Shown here one piece after another: positions 52,159 to 60,368 of a DNA stretch of 64,000 nt. Positions within the stretch are counted from its first letter, which is position 1. Every line of letters starts with the position of its first letter. The stretch spans positions 372,001 through 436,000 of the forward strand of contig NC_010644.1 in the NCBI RefSeq assembly GCF_000020145.1, read 5' to 3'. Below the pieces are notes generated by a model, which was given only the letters and a program-made list of their open reading frames with translations, ran no database searches and had not been told where the DNA came from. This DNA comes from Elusimicrobium minutum Pei191 (GTDB lineage Bacteria > Elusimicrobiota > Elusimicrobia > Elusimicrobiales > Elusimicrobiaceae). The translations under genes and the position numbers were made by a program.

Positions 52159-53523
52159 TTACTTTAGTTTTAATACTAAATCGGCTATGGATTCCAACTG
52201 TAAAACCTGCGTTTTATTGTCGGACGGTTCCTCATTTTTACTAATAATTGAGGTAAACACTCTTTTAAAACCAAGGCGGCCAGCTTCCGCTATGCGCCTG
52301 TCCGCCAAAGGGACTTTAGCAAGCGGCCCCAAGATGCCTACTTCAGCCAGAAAAACGTCCGTATTAGATATAGGGATATCTTTAACAGAGCTTATTACGG
52401 CGGCCGACAGTGCCAAATCAAGCGCAGGATCTTTTATTTTAACTCCGCCGGCAAGGCTTATATAAATATCTTTATTTTCCAAACTTATGCCGGCGTTTTT
52501 TTCTATTGAAGCTAATAAAACCTGGCATCTGTTTAAATCTATACCCGTGGAAACGCGCCTGGGAAAAGGATATCTTGTAGGCACAACCAAAGCCTGAACT
52601 TCCGTTAAAATAGGCCTGGTGCCTTCTAAAGCTATGGAATAAGCCCTTCCTATTAAAGGCTTGTTTCTTGAGTTTCCTGCGAAATAAACGCTGGCGTCCT
52701 CAACAGGCGTAAGCCCGTGCCCCGTCATTTGAAATAAACCTATTTCATGCGTTGAGCCAAAACGGTTTTTATGCGGCCGCAGCAGCCTTAAAATATTATC
52801 TTTTTCCGTGTCAAAATATAAAACGGTGTCAACCATATGTTCTAAAACTTTAGGGCCGGCGAGTTCGCCGTCTTTTGTAACGTGTCCTAAAATAAATAAA
52901 ACAGTTCCTTTGGGTTTGCAAAGTCTTAAAAGTTCGGCGGCGCATTCGCGCACCTGTCCTATTGTTCCGGGTGATGAGGAAAACTCGGGGTGGTAAACCG
53001 TTTGAATAGAGTCTATTATAAGAACTTCGGGCTTAACTTTATCTAACGCTTCAATAATATTTTGCATGTTTGTTTCAGACAAAAGGAAAATATTTTTGCC
53101 TTCCACGCCAAGCCTTAAAGCGCGCGACGATATTTGGTTTAAACTTTCCTCACCCGAAATATATAAAACTTTTTTACCTTTTGATAAACTTGCCGCAGTT
53201 TGAAGCATTAATGTTGATTTGCCTATACCGGGCGCACCTGCTAAAAGAATAAGCTGCCCTTTTACAATGCCGCCGCCCAAAAGCCTGTCCAGCTCGCTGA
53301 TGCCTGTAAGTTCACGCTCTTCACGCAGGGTTTTAGTGTCGGAAAGATTTATTATCTCAGAGGAAAAACTTGTAAAAGATTTTGATTTGGACGCCGTTTT
53401 CGAAGGGGCGGCCTCAACTTCCTCAACCATAGTATTCCATTCCGAGCAGTCAGGGCATTGCCCGGTCCACTTAGGCGCTTTAAAACCGCAGCTTTGGCAA
53501 ACAAATACTGTTTTTAATTTCAT
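52159..53523 (-). CDS. radA: DNA repair protein RadA
   Basis: A 454-residue RadA/Sms. The zinc finger uses Cys 9, 12, 23 and 26 (CQSCGF ... CPDC). The RecA-like domain has Walker A GAPGIGKST at 96-104, the RadA-specific KNRFGS motif, and a Lon-protease-like C-terminal domain (about 280-454). It helps branch migration in recombination. An AGGTGAG SD precedes the ATG. No abnormality. Confidence 0.96.
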   Translation of the reverse strand: MKLKTVFVCQSCGFKAPKWTGQCPDCSEWNTMVEEVEAAPSKTASKSKSFTSFSSEIINLSDTKTLREERELTGISELDRLLGGGIVKGQLILLAGAPGIGKSTLMLQTAASLSKGKKVLYISGEESLNQISSRALRLGVEGKNIFLLSETNMQNIIEALDKVKPEVLIIDSIQTVYHPEFSSSPGTIGQVRECAAELLRLCKPKGTVLFILGHVTKDGELAGPKVLEHMVDTVLYFDTEKDNILRLLRPHKNRFGSTHEIGLFQMTGHGLTPVEDASVYFAGNSRNKPLIGRAYSIALEGTRPILTEVQALVVPTRYPFPRRVSTGIDLNRCQVLLASIEKNAGISLENKDIYISLAGGVKIKDPALDLALSAAVISSVKDIPISNTDVFLAEVGILGPLAKVPLADRRIAEAGRLGFKRVFTSIISKNEEPSDNKTQVLQLESIADLVLKLK

Positions 53524-53623
53524 AACAACTCACCTGTAGTAAAAAATCTTTTTTAGCAAAAATACATATAAGCCAAGGCCGTTAAACCTTGCTCTTATAT
53601 TTGTTTGAAATTTTGGTTTTTAA

Positions 53624-54460
53624 TTATTTATCAAACGTTACTTTCGTGTTCCTGTTATCTTTGGCGACGGCCGTTATTTTGTAAGAGGTTTTTTTGTCTT
53701 TTGAAACGCCTATTCTAAAACCCCTTCTGCGAAGGTTACGCTGCATATCGCGCCTGAATTGCACTGGATCGCCGCTTATAAGACCGAGGCGCACAATATC
53801 ATCCGTATATCTGCCGTACTCTCTAAAGTGAACTTCCTGAAGGTACGCCACCTTTGCTATTTGGGTTTGGGCGTTTAACACAAGCTCTTTTTGCCCCGCG
53901 GGAGTGGCTTTAAAAACATAAAAATATGTGCCGGCTGACAGCGCGCCTATTAAAATGGCCGATATAAAGGATATTACAAATGTTTCCGCGTCGCTCTTTT
54001 CTCTTGTGCTTACTACTATGCTTCCGCCGATAAAATCATGTAAGGCTCTTTTCCTTTTTGTTATAAACGCCATGGCAAAGCCTAAAAAGAAAGTAAAAAA
54101 ACTTAAAAAATAACCTAAAGAGCGTAAGAAAGATTTAACTATATTTAAGTTGTTTTCTTCATCCGAGCTTATTACTTTTAAACCAAGCAGCCATTTACCC
54201 AATGTGGCTCTTCCGCCAGAATTAAAAATTGTGGTATATAAAACAAAAGCTCCGTAAAAAGCAAGTCCGATATATACATAAAAACTTATGTTAATGTTAT
54301 ACCATGATGTAAAATTAAGCAAATACCAAAATAAAAACTGCGGGGCGATGTAAAACGGTAAAAAATCAACTAAAAAAGCAAGCAAACGGTCCGAAACGGG
54401 AGCAATTGTATAAACAGTATCTTTATTGGAATTACCAGCAACAGGGTTAAAGTCTTGCAT
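53624..54460 (-). CDS. RDD-family membrane protein fused to a pilin-like domain
   Basis: A 278-residue protein. Residues about 20-155 form an RDD module: three helices, with RLLAFLVDFLPFY, the GGRATLGKWLLGLKV segment and RALHDFIGGSIVV. A fourth helix (about 160-175) is followed by an extracytoplasmic domain, AYLQEVHFREYGRYTDDIVR, which resembles the globular start of pilins and pseudopilins (YF-EYGxYTDxLxxLG). The combination is unusual and I cannot name a role. AAGGAG precedes the ATG at 54460. Confidence 0.72.
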   Translation of the reverse strand: MQDFNPVAGNSNKDTVYTIAPVSDRLLAFLVDFLPFYIAPQFLFWYLLNFTSWYNINISFYVYIGLAFYGAFVLYTTIFNSGGRATLGKWLLGLKVISSDEENNLNIVKSFLRSLGYFLSFFTFFLGFAMAFITKRKRALHDFIGGSIVVSTREKSDAETFVISFISAILIGALSAGTYFYVFKATPAGQKELVLNAQTQIAKVAYLQEVHFREYGRYTDDIVRLGLISGDPVQFRRDMQRNLRRRGFRIGVSKDKKTSYKITAVAKDNRNTKVTFDK

Positions 54461-54623
54461 AACCACTCCTTGTTATATATATATTTGTTTAAATATTAAA
54501 ACTGCCGGGAGCAAACAACCCTCTCTTAATATAATATAATACAATAAATGACACAATTTTGTTTTTATATTATTGATGCCTCCCGCGGGGGGTATTATTG
54601 TGTAAAAGGACGGTTAAGGCAGT

Positions 54624-55994
54624 ATGTCGGTTGACACCATATCAAGCGCTACAGAGATTGTAAAAGAAAAAAATCCATTCAAAGGTAAAACTCTCCAAGG
54701 CATTTTGTTTAAATTTTCAGCCCCGGCGGTAGTAGGCATTATAGTAAACGCTTTATATAATGTGGCCGACAGGGCTTTTATAGGGCACGCCATGGGGCCC
54801 GACGGCATTGCCGCTATTACAATAAGTTTTCCTTTAATTTTGTTTATTATGGCCTGCTCAATTATGATCGGCGTTGGCGGCAGCGTTTTGTTTTCGATAA
54901 GCCTGGGTAAAAAGGGATATAAATTGGCCGAGCGGGTGCTTGGCAATACTTTTGTTTTGTTGTTTATTGTAGTTAGCTTGGTCGTGGGTATTTGGGAACT
55001 TTCCATGGACCATATGCTTAAGCTTTTAGGCGCCAGCAAAGCCGTGGCCCCGCTTGCTAAGGCCTACATGCGTATTATCTTAATAGGCGCGCCTATACAG
55101 GCCGTCGGCATGGGTATGAACAACTTTTTACGCGCGCAGGGCAGACCTTTACTTGCTATGTTTACCATGCTTATAGGTGCTGTTATAAACTGTATTTTAG
55201 GGCCTTTATTTATTTTTTATTACCAATGGGGTATGGAAGGCGCGGCTTGGGGGGTTGTTTTATCCCAGCTTGTTTCTGCCGTTTGGGTATGCTGGCATTT
55301 TGTAGGCAAAAAAGCGCGGTTTAAATTAAAATTTAAAAATTTTGTTTTAAAAGCAAAAATAGTTTCCAAAACGCTTACTATAGGCTCCTCCCAATTTGTG
55401 CTTAATACTGCGGTTTCCGTGCTTAATGTTATTTTAAACCTTACGCTGGTTGGTTTCGGCGGGGATTTGGCGGTTTCCGCCATGGGCATAGTTTCAAGCG
55501 TTAACACTTTAATTATTATGCCCGTTATAGGAATAGGGCAGGGGTTACAGTCTATAATAGGATATTACTACGGCGCTAAATACTATAAAAGAATGCTTCA
55601 ATTTTTAAAAATGGGTATAAACTGGGCAAGCGGCATAACATTAACCGGTTTTATTATTGTAATGCTTTTTGCTCCTTATATAGTGGCGCTTTTTCACAGA
55701 GGTACCCCCGAACTTACGCATTTGGCGTCATACGCTTTAAGGGTTTTTAATATTTGCATTCCCTTAGTAGGGTTCCAAATTGTGGCGAGCACGTTTTTTC
55801 AGGCTACGGAGCGCGCGGGCAAAGCTATTATTCTTACCCTTTCAAGGCAGATTTTGCTGCTTATTCCTTTAATATTAATACTTCCAAGAATATTCGGACT
55901 TAACGGTATTTTTATATCTGGCCCCGTTTCGGACTTTGCCACTGCGGTTCTTTCTTTTGTCTTCCTAAGACGTGAAATAAAACGATATTTATAA
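54624..55994 (+). CDS. MATE family efflux transporter
   Basis: A 456-residue, 12-helix multidrug and toxin extrusion transporter that uses sodium or proton gradients. The N-terminus has the family GILFKFSAPAVVGIIVNALYNVADRAFIGH pattern in pieces (about 25-60), and the second half repeats it (about 245-300). The start follows a purine-rich leader (AAGGACGG further upstream). Substrates cannot be predicted. It ends shortly before the isocitrate operon leader. Confidence 0.9.
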   Translation: MSVDTISSATEIVKEKNPFKGKTLQGILFKFSAPAVVGIIVNALYNVADRAFIGHAMGPDGIAAITISFPLILFIMACSIMIGVGGSVLFSISLGKKGYKLAERVLGNTFVLLFIVVSLVVGIWELSMDHMLKLLGASKAVAPLAKAYMRIILIGAPIQAVGMGMNNFLRAQGRPLLAMFTMLIGAVINCILGPLFIFYYQWGMEGAAWGVVLSQLVSAVWVCWHFVGKKARFKLKFKNFVLKAKIVSKTLTIGSSQFVLNTAVSVLNVILNLTLVGFGGDLAVSAMGIVSSVNTLIIMPVIGIGQGLQSIIGYYYGAKYYKRMLQFLKMGINWASGITLTGFIIVMLFAPYIVALFHRGTPELTHLASYALRVFNICIPLVGFQIVASTFFQATERAGKAIILTLSRQILLLIPLILILPRIFGLNGIFISGPVSDFATAVLSFVFLRREIKRYL

Positions 55995-56127
55995 TTATAG
56001 GCCTTTTTTTTAGCCACAGAAAGAAGATAATTTACTATTATATTTAAGTAAATTAGAGAAACTAACTCGGGGCTTGCGTGCGCGCCGTAACCAAGGTGCG
56101 CCACGGTTCCTTAAAGAGAGGGCAGTC
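55995..56127 (+). promoter_or_regulatory. Leader of the citrate-to-2-oxoglutarate operon
   Basis: AT-rich promoter-like sequence (TATTATATTTAAG near 56035) is followed by a GC-rich stretch (about 56068-56108) that can fold weakly (CCGT with ACGG). An SD, GAGAGGG, precedes the ATG at 56128. I do not recognise a known riboswitch. Confidence 0.35.
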
Positions 56128-57378
56128 ATGTCAGATAAACTTATCTATATAGTAGACGTTACCAACCGGGACGGGGTGCAAACTTCAAGGCTCGGTCTTG
56201 CTAAGCTGCAAAAAACGCTTGTAAATATTTACTTAGACGAAATGGGGATTACCCAGTCTGAATTTGGTTTTCCTACCACTCAGCATGAAATTAATTACCT
56301 TAACGCTAATTTAGACTTGGCTGAACGAGGCGGCATAAAAAAAACCGTTTTAAGCGGCTGGATGCGCGCGCTTGAGAGCGATGTTGTTTTGGCTTTTAAA
56401 AACGTTCCTAAATTAAAAACGGTGAACTTATCTATTTCCACTTCAGACCAAATGATACAAGGAAAATTCGGCGGGCGCAAAACAAGAAAGGATATTATAA
56501 ACCAAATGACCGCCGCCGTAAAAAAAGCTTATGAATGCGGCGCGGAGCTTGTGGGGGTAAACTCGGAAGATGCTTCCAGAACGGACCAGGAATACTTGGT
56601 TGAGTTTGCTTTAGCCGCTAAAGCCGCTGGCGCAAAGAGATTAAGATACTGCGACACTTTGGGCTATGATTCGCCAGATGTGGCATATTCCAGATTAAAT
56701 GATTTGGCGAAAAGAACGTGTTTGGACCTGGAAATGCATTTTCATAATGACCTGGGCATGGCTGTAGCCAACTCCGTACGCGGGGCGCAGGGCGCTATTG
56801 ATGGCGGCGTTAACGCTTATATAAACACGGCGGTTAACGGCATGGGCGAAAGGTCCGGCAACGCCGATTTGGCATGTTGCGTTTTGGCTGTTTTAAAATC
56901 AAGCGGGTTTTCCGGTAAATATAAAATTGACCCTGATATCGATATGTCAAAAATATGGCCGCTTGCCAAATACACATCTTACTCATTTGGCGTACCTATA
57001 CCTATTAACTACCCCGCGGTGGGTGGCAACGCTTTCGCGCATGAGTCTGGTATTCACGCGGACGGCGCTTTAAAAGACCGGCGTAATTATGAACTTTATG
57101 ATTATGAGGAGTTAGGCCGCGGCGAACCTGAAGTTATTGAAACAGGCCGCATGATTACCACGGGGGAATACGGCGGTATTAAAGGTTTTAGGGACGTGTA
57201 TGAAAAACTGTCCATAGAATTTAAAGACGAAAAAGAAGCCAGAAATATTTTGGAACTTGTGCGCTACGCCAACGTTCACACGCAGCTTCCTTTAATGGAC
57301 AGCGAACTTAGGTTTATTTACAATTACCCGGACTTGGCGGCGCTTATTATGACAACTACGCCGCAGTATGAAAAATAA
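56128..57378 (+). CDS. Re-citrate/homocitrate synthase-type enzyme
   Basis: A 416-residue DRE-TIM enzyme: DVTNRDGVQTSRLGL near the start (catalytic Arg and Asp region), then CDTLGYDSP, MHFHNDLGMAVANS (metal His pair), NTAVNGMGERSGNADL and HESGIHADG. It lacks the long C-terminal regulatory domain of LeuA. Members condense acetyl-CoA with a 2-oxo acid: oxaloacetate (Re-citrate synthase) or 2-oxoglutarate (homocitrate synthase). The downstream NAD-IDH-type gene makes Re-citrate synthase most likely. Start at ATG 56128 after GAGAGGG. Confidence 0.8.
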   Translation: MSDKLIYIVDVTNRDGVQTSRLGLAKLQKTLVNIYLDEMGITQSEFGFPTTQHEINYLNANLDLAERGGIKKTVLSGWMRALESDVVLAFKNVPKLKTVNLSISTSDQMIQGKFGGRKTRKDIINQMTAAVKKAYECGAELVGVNSEDASRTDQEYLVEFALAAKAAGAKRLRYCDTLGYDSPDVAYSRLNDLAKRTCLDLEMHFHNDLGMAVANSVRGAQGAIDGGVNAYINTAVNGMGERSGNADLACCVLAVLKSSGFSGKYKIDPDIDMSKIWPLAKYTSYSFGVPIPINYPAVGGNAFAHESGIHADGALKDRRNYELYDYEELGRGEPEVIETGRMITTGEYGGIKGFRDVYEKLSIEFKDEKEARNILELVRYANVHTQLPLMDSELRFIYNYPDLAALIMTTTPQYEK

Positions 57379-57387
57379 GGAGTTACC

Positions 57388-58644
57388 ATGCCTCAGACAA
57401 TTGCAGAAAAAATTATTTCAAACCATTCCGGACGTCGCGTAAAAGCGGGGGAATTTGTTATAGCAGACGTTGATTTAACGGCCGTGCAGGACGGTACCGG
57501 CCCTTTAACGGTTGAAGAGCTTAAAAAAGCCGGTTTTACCAAACTGGCAAATCCCGCAAGAACAATATTATTTATTGACCATGCGGCCCCAAGCCCCAGA
57601 AAAGAGCTTTCAAACTCACAAGTTGTTTTAAGAAATTTCGCTAAAGAAACGGGCGCGATACTTTCCGAAATTGGCGAAGGAGTTTGCCATCAGCTTTTGG
57701 CGGAAAAATACGTAAACCCCGGCGAAATTCTAATCGGCGCTGATTCCCACACCTGTACTGGCGGGGCGCTTGGCGCGTTTGCCACGGGTATGGGTTCAAC
57801 GGACGTGGCCGTCGGCATGGCTTTAGGTAAAACATGGCTTAAAGCGCCGCAGACTTTTAAAATAGAGGTTGAAGGCGCGTTTAAAAAAGGTGTAGGCGCT
57901 AAGGACCTTATTTTGCATTTAATAGGCGTTATCGGCGCGGACGGCGCTACATATAAAGCGCTTGAGTTTCACGGTTCAACAATCAGAAATATGGAAATGG
58001 CAGACCGCTTTACCTTAGCCAATATGGCTGTGGAAGCGGGCGCGAAAGCGGGCCTTTTCTTTACTGATGAAAAAACAAGGGCTTACCTTGCCGAACGCGG
58101 CAGGGGGGATAATTTTAAACTTATTTCCGCCGATGAAGGCGCTGATTACGAAAAGGTTATTAAAATAGACGCTTCCTCTTTAGAACCTACCGTTTCCTGC
58201 CCGCACACGGTTGACAATACAAAAACAGTAGGCGAACTTAAAGACATTAAAGTTAACCAGGTTTTTATAGGCACCTGCACAAACGGACGTATAGAGGATT
58301 TAAGAATAGCAGCCGAGATTTTGAAAGATAAAAAAGTTAACCCCGGTACAAGAACTTTTATAACGCCCGCCTCGCGCGACGTTATGTTAGCCGCCTTAAA
58401 AGAAGGGCTTATAGAAATTTTTGTTAAGGCGGGCGCCAGCGTGCAAACGCCTGGCTGCGGGCCTTGCGTTGGCGTGCACGGCGGCATTTTGGGCGATGGG
58501 GAAGTTTGTTTAGCCACCCAAAACCGCAATTTCCAGGGTCGCATGGGCAATACAAAAGGTTTTATTTATCTTTCCTCGCCCGCAGTAGCCGCTTACAGCG
58601 CTTTAAAAGGTTATATTTCCGACCCCAGGGAAATATTAAAATAA
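57388..58644 (+). CDS. Aconitase/isopropylmalate isomerase-family large subunit
   Basis: A 418-residue iron-sulfur dehydratase large subunit of the LeuC2/HacA type. The substrate and cluster motifs are GADSHTCTGGALGAFATGMGS, then the cluster Cys in GTCTNGRIEDL and TPGCGPCVG (three ligands in total), and QNRNFQGRMGN. In this operon it would isomerise citrate through aconitate to isocitrate. The gene follows the synthase by nine bases and precedes the small subunit by 21. Leucine or homoaconitate roles are possible alternatives. Confidence 0.85.
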   Translation: MPQTIAEKIISNHSGRRVKAGEFVIADVDLTAVQDGTGPLTVEELKKAGFTKLANPARTILFIDHAAPSPRKELSNSQVVLRNFAKETGAILSEIGEGVCHQLLAEKYVNPGEILIGADSHTCTGGALGAFATGMGSTDVAVGMALGKTWLKAPQTFKIEVEGAFKKGVGAKDLILHLIGVIGADGATYKALEFHGSTIRNMEMADRFTLANMAVEAGAKAGLFFTDEKTRAYLAERGRGDNFKLISADEGADYEKVIKIDASSLEPTVSCPHTVDNTKTVGELKDIKVNQVFIGTCTNGRIEDLRIAAEILKDKKVNPGTRTFITPASRDVMLAALKEGLIEIFVKAGASVQTPGCGPCVGVHGGILGDGEVCLATQNRNFQGRMGNTKGFIYLSSPAVAAYSALKGYISDPREILK

Positions 58645-58665
58645 AATTTTAAGAGGTTATATATT

Positions 58666-59160
58666 ATGAAAGGAAAAGCTTGGAAATTTGGAGATGATAT
58701 CAGCACCGACCATATTGCGCCGGGACGTCTGTTTCACCTGCGAAGTAATTTGCCCGAAATGGCAAAACATGTTTTAGAAGATGCGGATTCCGCTTTCGCT
58801 TCCTCCATGTCAAAAGGGGATTTTGTTGTGGCGGGCAAAAACTTTGGTTTAGGCTCTTCACGTGAGCACGCGCCTACAATTATTAAACTTTCCGGTGTGA
58901 GCGCCGTACTTGCCAAAAGTTTTGCCAGAATATTTTTTAGAAATGCTATTAATATCGGTCTTTTGTTAGTTGAATGTGATACTGACCAAATTAAAGCGGG
59001 CGACGAAATTGAACTTGACGTTAAACAAGGAGTAGTAAAAAATTTAACTTCAGGCAAGGACATAAAAATAACTCCTATGCCTGACGTTATGATAAAAATT
59101 TTACAAGACGGCGGCCTTATGGCGCACATCCAAAAACACGGCAAATTTGACTTGGTGTAA
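58666..59160 (+). CDS. Aconitase/isopropylmalate isomerase-family small subunit
   Basis: A 164-residue swivelling-domain subunit. The family motif KFGDDISTDHIAPGR is at residues 6-20, and the loop GKNFGLGSSREHAP is intact, then FARIFFRNAINIGL. The loop read GxGSSREHAP is common to all isomerases of this group and does not settle the substrate. Three bases separate its stop from the dehydrogenase start. SD AAGAGG precedes the ATG. Confidence 0.87.
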   Translation: MKGKAWKFGDDISTDHIAPGRLFHLRSNLPEMAKHVLEDADSAFASSMSKGDFVVAGKNFGLGSSREHAPTIIKLSGVSAVLAKSFARIFFRNAINIGLLLVECDTDQIKAGDEIELDVKQGVVKNLTSGKDIKITPMPDVMIKILQDGGLMAHIQKHGKFDLV

Positions 59161-59163
59161 ATT

Positions 59164-60168
59164 ATGAAAAAACAAATTGTACTTTTACCGGGCGACGGCA
59201 TCGGCCCTGAGATAACAGAATCCGCCTTGCAAATTATAAAATCGGCGGGCATTGATTTAGATTATGTTGTTATGCAGGCTGGAGCGGAAAGCGCAGCCAA
59301 AACTGGCGAAACGCTGCCCTCGGAAGTTGTTGAAAATATAAAAAAATATAAAGTGGCTTTAAAAGGCCCGATAACGACTCCTATAGGCACCGGGTTTAGA
59401 AGCGTAAACGTAGCTTTAAGAAAGGAACTTAATTTATACGGCGCGGTCAGGCCTTCAAAAAATCTTGAAGGCATAAGGACAAAGTTTGATAATGTTGATT
59501 TAGTTATAGTGCGTGAAAATACGGAAGACCTTTACGCCGGAATTGAGCGTATGGTTGATGATGACACGGCCGAATCTATTAAACGTATTACAAGAAGCGC
59601 CAGCATGAGAATAGCGGAATTCGCTTTTGATTATGCCGTAAAAAATAACAGAAAAAAAGTTACAGTTGTCACAAAAGCTAATATTTGCAAATTTTCGGAC
59701 GGGCTTTTTTTAGAATGCGCCAGGCAGACAGCGCAAAAATACCCGCAGATAGAATTTAAAGAAATATTAATTGACAACCTTTGCATGCAGCTTGTTGTGC
59801 GCCCGCATGAGTTTGACGTGCTTTTATGCCCCAATCTATACGGCGACATAGTTTCTGATTTAGCCGCCGGTTTAACGGGGGGGCTTGGCATAGCGCCGGG
59901 CGCTAATTACGGGGAGGACGGCGCCGCTTTGTTTGAGCCTGTGCACGGCAGTTCACCCGATATCGCGGGTAAAGGAATAGCCAACCCGACAGCCTTAATA
60001 AGAAGCGCTGTTTTAATGCTTAACCATTTAGATTACGCAAAAGAGGCGGCAAAAATAGACTCTGCCGTTAACACCGTTATTAAAGAGGGTAAATTTACAA
60101 CGCCCGATATCGGCGGCAACGCGACAACAAAGGAGTTTACTTCGGCCGTTATTAATAAATTAAAATAA
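59164..60168 (+). CDS. NAD-dependent isocitrate dehydrogenase
   Basis: A 334-residue beta-decarboxylating dehydrogenase. It reads like the NAD-IDH alpha type of mitochondria: FRSVNVALRKELNLYGAVRP (the Ser and Arg of the isocitrate site), IVRENTEDLYAGIE, KANICKFSDGLFL, NLYGDIVSDLAAGL, GGLGIAPGANYG and VHGSSPDIAGKGIANPTA. Isopropylmalate dehydrogenase would have a different segment (ExxLLxxR) at the first site. It makes 2-oxoglutarate for glutamate synthesis. It closes the operon and a terminator follows. Confidence 0.88.
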   Translation: MKKQIVLLPGDGIGPEITESALQIIKSAGIDLDYVVMQAGAESAAKTGETLPSEVVENIKKYKVALKGPITTPIGTGFRSVNVALRKELNLYGAVRPSKNLEGIRTKFDNVDLVIVRENTEDLYAGIERMVDDDTAESIKRITRSASMRIAEFAFDYAVKNNRKKVTVVTKANICKFSDGLFLECARQTAQKYPQIEFKEILIDNLCMQLVVRPHEFDVLLCPNLYGDIVSDLAAGLTGGLGIAPGANYGEDGAALFEPVHGSSPDIAGKGIANPTALIRSAVLMLNHLDYAKEAAKIDSAVNTVIKEGKFTTPDIGGNATTKEFTSAVINKLK

Positions 60169-60177
60169 GTTTAAATA

Positions 60178-60214
60178 AAACGCGCCCCCGCCTTAAGGCT
60201 GGGGCGTATTTTTT
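60178..60214 (+). terminator. Terminator of the isocitrate operon
   Basis: GCGCCCC-GCCTTAAGGC-GGGGCGT hairpin with single bulges, followed by ATTTTTT. Confidence 0.8.
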
Positions 60215-60310
60215 ACTTTAAAATTGCCTTATAATCCTAAAAAAAGTTACCGCAGCGGTAAAAAATATATGCGGGTCCGCCTGTATTACGTGGAAATTTT
60301 TTAGTAATCT

Positions 60311-60350
60311 TATAAAAAAGAGCTGGTTTTTTAACCCGCTCTTTTTTTGT
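60311..60350 (-). terminator. Terminator of the SulP transporter gene
   Basis: AAAAAAGAGC-GGTT and AACC-GCTCTTTTTTT pair around a T-rich loop. It lies 19 bases beyond the sulP stop. Confidence 0.78.
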
Positions 60351-60368
60351 TTGTTAAAGTTTTGCTTA

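Noticed and set aside
55995-56127. A known metabolite riboswitch before the citrate operon
   Set aside because: I could not match the weak GC-rich fold to any riboswitch class I know.
56128-60168. Leucine biosynthesis (leuACDB)
   Set aside because: The synthase lacks the LeuA regulatory domain and the dehydrogenase has the isocitrate-type substrate site.
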